Assembly: GCA_002778195.1 (NCBI GenBank)
Contig: PCDI01000004.1
Span: 1,940,418-2,004,417 of the forward strand
DNA from: Raffaelea ambrosiae
Taxonomy: Eukaryota; Ascomycota; Sordariomycetes; Ophiostomatales; Ophiostomataceae
Length of the DNA: 64,000 nucleotides
Direction of reading: 5' to 3'
A program made the translations under genes and the position numbers. Below, in pieces: positions 59,600 to 64,000 of this stretch (the stretch's first letter is position 1; each line of letters begins with the position of its first letter). The notes under the pieces were generated by a model. That model was not told the origin of the DNA, ran no database searches, and worked only from the letters and a program-made list of their open reading frames with translations.

Positions 59600-60176
59600 C
59601 TAGCTCTGTTCGGATCCAAAGAACTCGTTCATCTTAACTTCGACAATGGCCATGTTTGACTTGGCGGCAGAGAGAGCGTCTGTGATGCGCTGCAAGCAAA
59701 GGTTTTCGTCTGGCTCAGCCGAGCCGTCCAGGGCCATCTTCTTGCCATACTGTTGGATTGCCTGGCAGTGATCTCTGACTTTGGAGAAGCCGAGTGCTGC
59801 TGAAGATCCCTTGAGGAAGTGGCCCAGTTCGGAGAGAGTGCCGAGGTTTTTCTCGCCCCTACGTGGTTGACAGGAAAGAAGCGGTCAATACGTGCTCTTT
59901 GGATGATGGCACATGTCGCAAAAGCGCCGAGACTAGAAACTGAAAACGAGAGGGGGGGGAGGAACGCAAGAAACAACAAGGAGTAGCCAGGAGCAACCGG
60001 GAGCAACCAGGAGCAACTTACAACGCCTTGTCCATGTTTGCAAAGGTGTCCTTTGCCTGCGTAAAGTAGTCATAAACCAGGGCTCTGCTGAACTCGCGGT
60101 TTTGTGGGCTCTCGTCCAGCTCTAGGATCTGTGAGAAAGCCACATTGTCGACATGGTCTCCCAAGTCAACAGCCAT
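59600..60176 (-). CDS. ypd1: Histidine phosphotransfer protein Ypd1 (HPT-1)
   Basis: Exons 60176-60022 and 59858-59600 give 137 residues; the 163-bp intron (GTAAGT...CGTAG, phase 2) carries a GGAGCAACC repeat. The HPt domain has the phospho-accepting His65 in GHFLKGSSAALGF, followed by the helix starting RDHCQAIQQYGKKMA, a close Ypd1 match. Ypd1 shuttles phosphate from hybrid histidine kinases to response regulators Ssk1/RRG-1 and Skn7/RRG-2 in osmotic and oxidative stress signalling, in cytosol and nucleus. The start is the ATG in CACAATGGC context. A GCTAAT branch site and a TTTGCAG acceptor 30-60 bases upstream suggest an intron in the 5' UTR; no ATG was found in the nearest 350 bases upstream. 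The protein is usually essential in fungi because it restrains HOG signalling. Confidence 0.93.
59859..60021 (-). other. ypd1 intron containing a short tandem repeat
   Basis: 163-bp phase-2 intron. GTAAGT is followed immediately by GCTCC(T/C)GGTT units (three copies, 59986-60017). Confidence 0.8.
59986..60017. repeat. GGAGCAACC(A/G) 10-base repeat in the ypd1 intron
   Basis: Three tandem units directly at the 5' splice site of the ypd1 intron. Confidence 0.8.
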
Positions 60177-63100
60177 TGTGGTTGAGTCGGTGGTCAACTT
60201 CACCGCCTGCAAACGCTCTGTATCTCGTGTGTATTAGCCAATGCTTCCGCTATCTCCCGTTGGCGCCGGGGCGGCAAGAGACCGCGGGTGTATTTCCAAG
60301 AGGCTCCAAGAGGCTGGTGAGAGCCAGAAGAGGCCGGTCTCGCGCGCGAGCTGGGCTGGTGGGCTTGGGCTGGGCTGGTTCGGTGTGGTCGTCACTGTGA
60401 CACCGATATGGAGGGAGCGTGACGGGGAACTGAGGCAGGAGGGAAGGGGGGGAAATGCACGGCGGCAAAGACAAAGAGGGCAGAAATATGGGAAAGAAGC
60501 AGGCCGCCGGAGAGCTGCAGTGTAGGAGCAGAGCAGGAACAGGGAAGGAGTGGGTTAGGGGATGTATCTCTCTCCTGTTGGTCCGGAAGGGGGGTGATAG
60601 GATTCCTTTGATAGGACTGACTGATTTGGCAGGAAAATAATGAAGGGAAGTCGGGAAGTGCAATAACAGCAGGGGGGGTGGGAGAAATAAAATAAGACAG
60701 GCAATGCGAGCAGGGTAGTCGACAGTAGGGGAATGGTCTTGTATCCGCCGGGAGAGCCCGCAAACCAAAAGGGCACACTTGCAACCCCCCCTGGCTCGTG
60801 GCTGCTGGGAAGGGTAAAGCTGTGTGGGCGACAGACGGCGAGACCCCGCGCTCTTGGCCCGTTTGGACGGGATTAAACGGTGAAGGAGAGGCGTCCGTTG
60901 AAGGATTGGGGGGGGGGGGGGGGGGGAAGGGGTCAGAAGCTTGGGTCGCATGCAACGCAGCCTTTAAGGCAATAGAGCGGGCGTTTCGGTGGATGCGAGC
61001 GTGAGCGCGAGCGCGCGCATATGTGTGTGAGTGCGTGCGAGTGAGGGTGTGTGCGTGAGTGAGAGTGTTGTGCGGGTGATGTGTGGGTGATGTGTGGGTG
61101 CGTGTCGCCTTTGGCGATAGAGAGATCCGTTACGTCATTTCTCAGGTGCGGATGAGGCTCAAGAGGGGGGCTCAACTCAGGCGCAGCCCAGATCGAGATA
61201 CGCATCATGCTGACAGGACGGACAACAAGCAGCTGCCACTGAGCGGTTGCAGGATCATGCAGATGGGCAGCGCCAGCCACGGGGTGGTGGTGGTTGAGCA
61301 TGAGGGTGGCCGAGGAGGGCAGCAGGTAGGTTAAGCTGGCGCGCGGTCCCGAACAGGCTAGGAGGCTGCTAGAAAGGAAGGCTATGGCACTCACTGGACA
61401 GAAGTGTGGAAGGACGGGCAGCGCGTGGGAGACGACGCTAGGGGCCACGCGGGATGTCAGTTTCAGTCCGAGATAGAGATTCCCAACGGCGAGATGTCGA
61501 GAGGAGTCGTGAGGAGTCGCGAGGAAGCCGGCTTGTAAGAAGGAGGCCAAAGGTGGCTTGTGGGGTTGCGTGTGCTGGACCTGTCAGTCGTCGACAGGGG
61601 TGAAGGGCCAGGGCTGGAAGCCAAAGGATTCTCGAGAGCCGATGCGGACGACGGCGCGGGTGGGTGAAGGATTCGAAGAGCCGACTCTGCGGAGGAGCTG
61701 GGACGGGGGGGCGAGGACAGAGGAAGGGGGGAGGAGGAGGAGGGGGGGGAGTGCGCGAGCAAGAGATTGGGAGGCAGAGACTGGGGACCAGGAGGGGCTG
61801 CCAGAATGTCTGCGAATTTCGCCAGACGTCTCCCTGAGTGCCGATGGGGCCCGGGTGTGCGCTCGCAAGATCGACAGGAATTCTTTATAAGCAGCGGCTG
61901 TCGTCTGTCGGGGCCAGGACGTGCCAGGAGGCGGCCAATGCTGTCAGACGCCCCGGAATGGCACAGTGGGTGGGATGGGATGGGATGGGGATCTGTGCTT
62001 GCGCGGACGTGCGCAGATTGTGTTGCGCCGGGCTCCGGGGTGTGGCTGGACGAGGGGGCGGTGGTGGCTTCCTTGTCTGGCTGCGAGATGAGATCGTGAT
62101 GTTTTGTTTGGAGGGTTTTCTGGAGGATTGGCTTTTCGGCTGAGGATTGGCAGTCAAGGCCACGAGACCACGGGGACCAGGACTGAGCGAGTATGAGGAG
62201 ACGGCGTGAGACTGGCTTGGTGCGTCTCGGGGGGGAGGGGGGGGGGCACAGAAGAAGCTTCAGCAGAAACTCAAAAACGAAGGAAGTCAGAAAGGTGTGG
62301 ACGTCCGAGGGCCTGGCAGGGTTTGGGACAGTCGTTGCGGTTGGGGTTGTGGTGTACGAGAAGTGGAGACTGGCTGGCAGCCAGCAAAAGAGGGCTGAAG
62401 TTGGTTTCGCGGAGGACGGCTGGCCTGTTTTGGGAAAGAGCAAACGGCCACAACCAACAGGGACGACGGTGGAGGGCCCCCAGCGAGGAAGCTGCGACCT
62501 GGAGACAGGTGGGCAGCCAAACAGGGCAACTACATAGTACGACGGGCTTCGCGCAACCATACACGGCAAGATACAACAACAACAACAACCACACAAACAC
62601 AAACACAACCACATAACCACATAACCACATAACCACACAACCACAATCTCAAACCTCACAACCGCAGGCCCTGTTTCGCCCCCCCTTTCCCCCCTCCCCT
62701 GGCAACCTCAACAAGTGTTCCGCTACCGTCAACGTCAACTCCCACTAGCGAAGTTAATATGGACCCCGTGGTGTGAGAGGAGGGCAGCCTCAACTCCACT
62801 GGCGTCCACTGGCGCCAATGCACGATTACAACACAGTGTGGTGACGGGGCGTCGGGCTGCCGTGGCGGCTGCGAGGAGGCGAGCTGCGAGGAGCAGGGCC
62901 ACAACAAGGCACAGGAGATGCGAGTTGCAGGACACCAGGGGCAGGCGGCAGCCGTGAGGCTCTCCTTATGCCTAGTTTATGAAGGCGAGAATCCCACGCC
63001 TCTTTATCAGATGCCTCACGCTATCTCGCAGATGTAAGATATATCTCGTCTCTTGCATGTATCTGGCACGTATCTCACATATACTTCGCCCATACCTTGG

Positions 63101-64000
63101 TATCTCGGGGGGAGGGGGGCAACAGCACGCCATGTTCGCCGATCCATCCTATTGGACGCACATGGATGGTAGTACGGAGTATGCTCGGTTTCCATGCAGC
63201 CAGCAGCAGCAGTTAGTCTTGCAGGCCCTGCAAGAGAGGCACCATCGTATCGTGCCGACTGTGCCCCCCCTCGCCAGCCCAACAGACGGCCGCCGTTGCA
63301 GAGACGAGGCCTGGGAGTAGCGTCGGAGCCGGTGGATGTACCATTTTCGACAAAGTTTGGCCCAGCCAAGGGTGGCCACGCCGATGGCCCGGCGTCTGGG
63401 GTGGCCTGGCCGGGGCCAGTCCAGCAAAGTATCCACCACGTATTTCTTGCCAGCCGGGCAGGCTCCTCCAGCAGGTCCTTGCCAGCACAAGAGCTGCTCG
63501 TGGAAGGCCGGCTCTCAGCCCGCCCGTGTCTCAGCTATCAATGACTATTCCGAACGGACCGTCTCGTCTTCCGTTCTGTGCCAAAGCTGACAAACAGAGC
63601 CTACACATATGGTAAACGTGGCAAGCGGTGCCCTATAGCCTAAGCTGCTTTTGTCTGTACAAGTTGTTCCTCGCAGTGTGCATCAAGTATGTGGTTACGG
63701 CTGCTCTTCTTCTTACACTGTCAAGTGGCTCGCCGCCGGGCTCCACGCCCCCTCTTTCACTTCTTCAACATGCGCCTCTCCCGCTTGCAACTTCCAGAAT
63801 GAAGTTCCAGAACGAAAAGAACGCAGAGAACAACGGCAAAAACAGAAAAGTAAACGAGATCCGCGGCGAGCATCTTTTTTGTCCTCTGGCTCTTAGCGCG
63901 TGGATCGGGGGTTGCAGCCGCCCTCCCGCCGCGGTGGCCGGCGTCTCTGGAACAGGCACGAAAGTCCTGTTGCGTAAAAGGACAAGACTTGCTGGCATTG
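60177..64000. other. Right-end region upstream of ypd1, no gene recognised
   Basis: 3.8 kb. The first part is the ypd1 leader/promoter (C/T-rich on the minus strand, a long G run at about 60909-60926). A minus-strand frame at 61463-62659 is low-complexity Pro/Ser/Cys sequence over simple repeats and is not called. CACATAACCA repeats are at 62580-62645, GGGATGGGAT at 61969-61990 and a TACATAGTAC word at 62529. Nothing recognisable reaches the right edge. Confidence 0.55.
62580..62645. repeat. CACAACCA/CACATAACCA simple repeat
   Basis: AACAACAAC, CACAAACA and ACCACATA units in a row. The translated shadow gives a Trp/Val/Cys-rich artefact on the minus strand. Confidence 0.8.

Noticed and set aside
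61463..62659. 398-codon minus-strand frame upstream of ypd1
   Set aside because: Starts in a CACATAACCA repeat and encodes Pro/Ser/His low complexity; no splice or domain signal.

Overview
The window is nuclear DNA of a filamentous ascomycete, most likely a Sordariomycete. The reasons are intron-containing genes with fungal splice sites (GTAAGT/GTACGT/GTGAGT donors, CTAAC/CTGAC-like branch points, introns of about 55-215 bp), GC-rich coding regions with many homopolymer and Ala/Gln/Pro runs, and clear orthologs of Pezizomycotina regulators (VeA, PREG, NUC-2, an opsin-related protein, Ypd1). The order or genus cannot be fixed from sequence alone. I see no prokaryotic features, CRISPR array, rRNA or intact transposon.

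Layout. 1-810 (+) is the 3' end of a single-pass membrane protein gene. 1849-4443 (-) is a long, disordered protein of unknown function. 6316-8260 (-) is veA, the velvet regulator. About 13.4 kb without a convincing gene follows (8.3-21.7 kb), rich in short palindromic TACTATGTAGTA-type words. 21694-22650 (-) is a seven-helix opsin-related protein without the retinal lysine. A second gene-poor stretch (22.7-29.2 kb) leads to the gene-dense half: 29249-33165 (-) GID5/VID28 armadillo protein; 35717-37597 (+) PREG cyclin; 39253-42330 (+) DUF2293 protein with two SUMO-interacting-like motifs; 43150-45016 (-) CUE5-type ubiquitin/autophagy adaptor; 46310-47618 (+) 2-oxoglutarate/Fe(II) oxygenase; 47784-49074 (-) predicted secreted agmatinase-like ureohydrolase; 50098-50952 (+) ESCRT-III subunit VPS20; 53896-57801 (+) NUC-2/PHO81; 59600-60176 (-) histidine phosphotransfer protein Ypd1. 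The last 3.8 kb hold only upstream sequence and simple repeats.

How the genes fit together. The window is rich in signalling and protein-turnover genes: VeA (light/development/secondary metabolism), Ypd1 (two-component phosphorelay), PREG and NUC-2 (the cyclin and the SPX-ankyrin CDK inhibitor of the phosphate-starvation pathway, within 22 kb), GID5 (GID ubiquitin ligase), CUE5 (ubiquitin-Atg8 adaptor) and VPS20 (multivesicular body sorting). They are on both strands with their own promoters, so this is linkage, not an operon or a biosynthetic cluster. All exon boundaries were derived by eye from splice-site consensus, reading-frame continuity and remembered family sequence; none was checked against transcripts.
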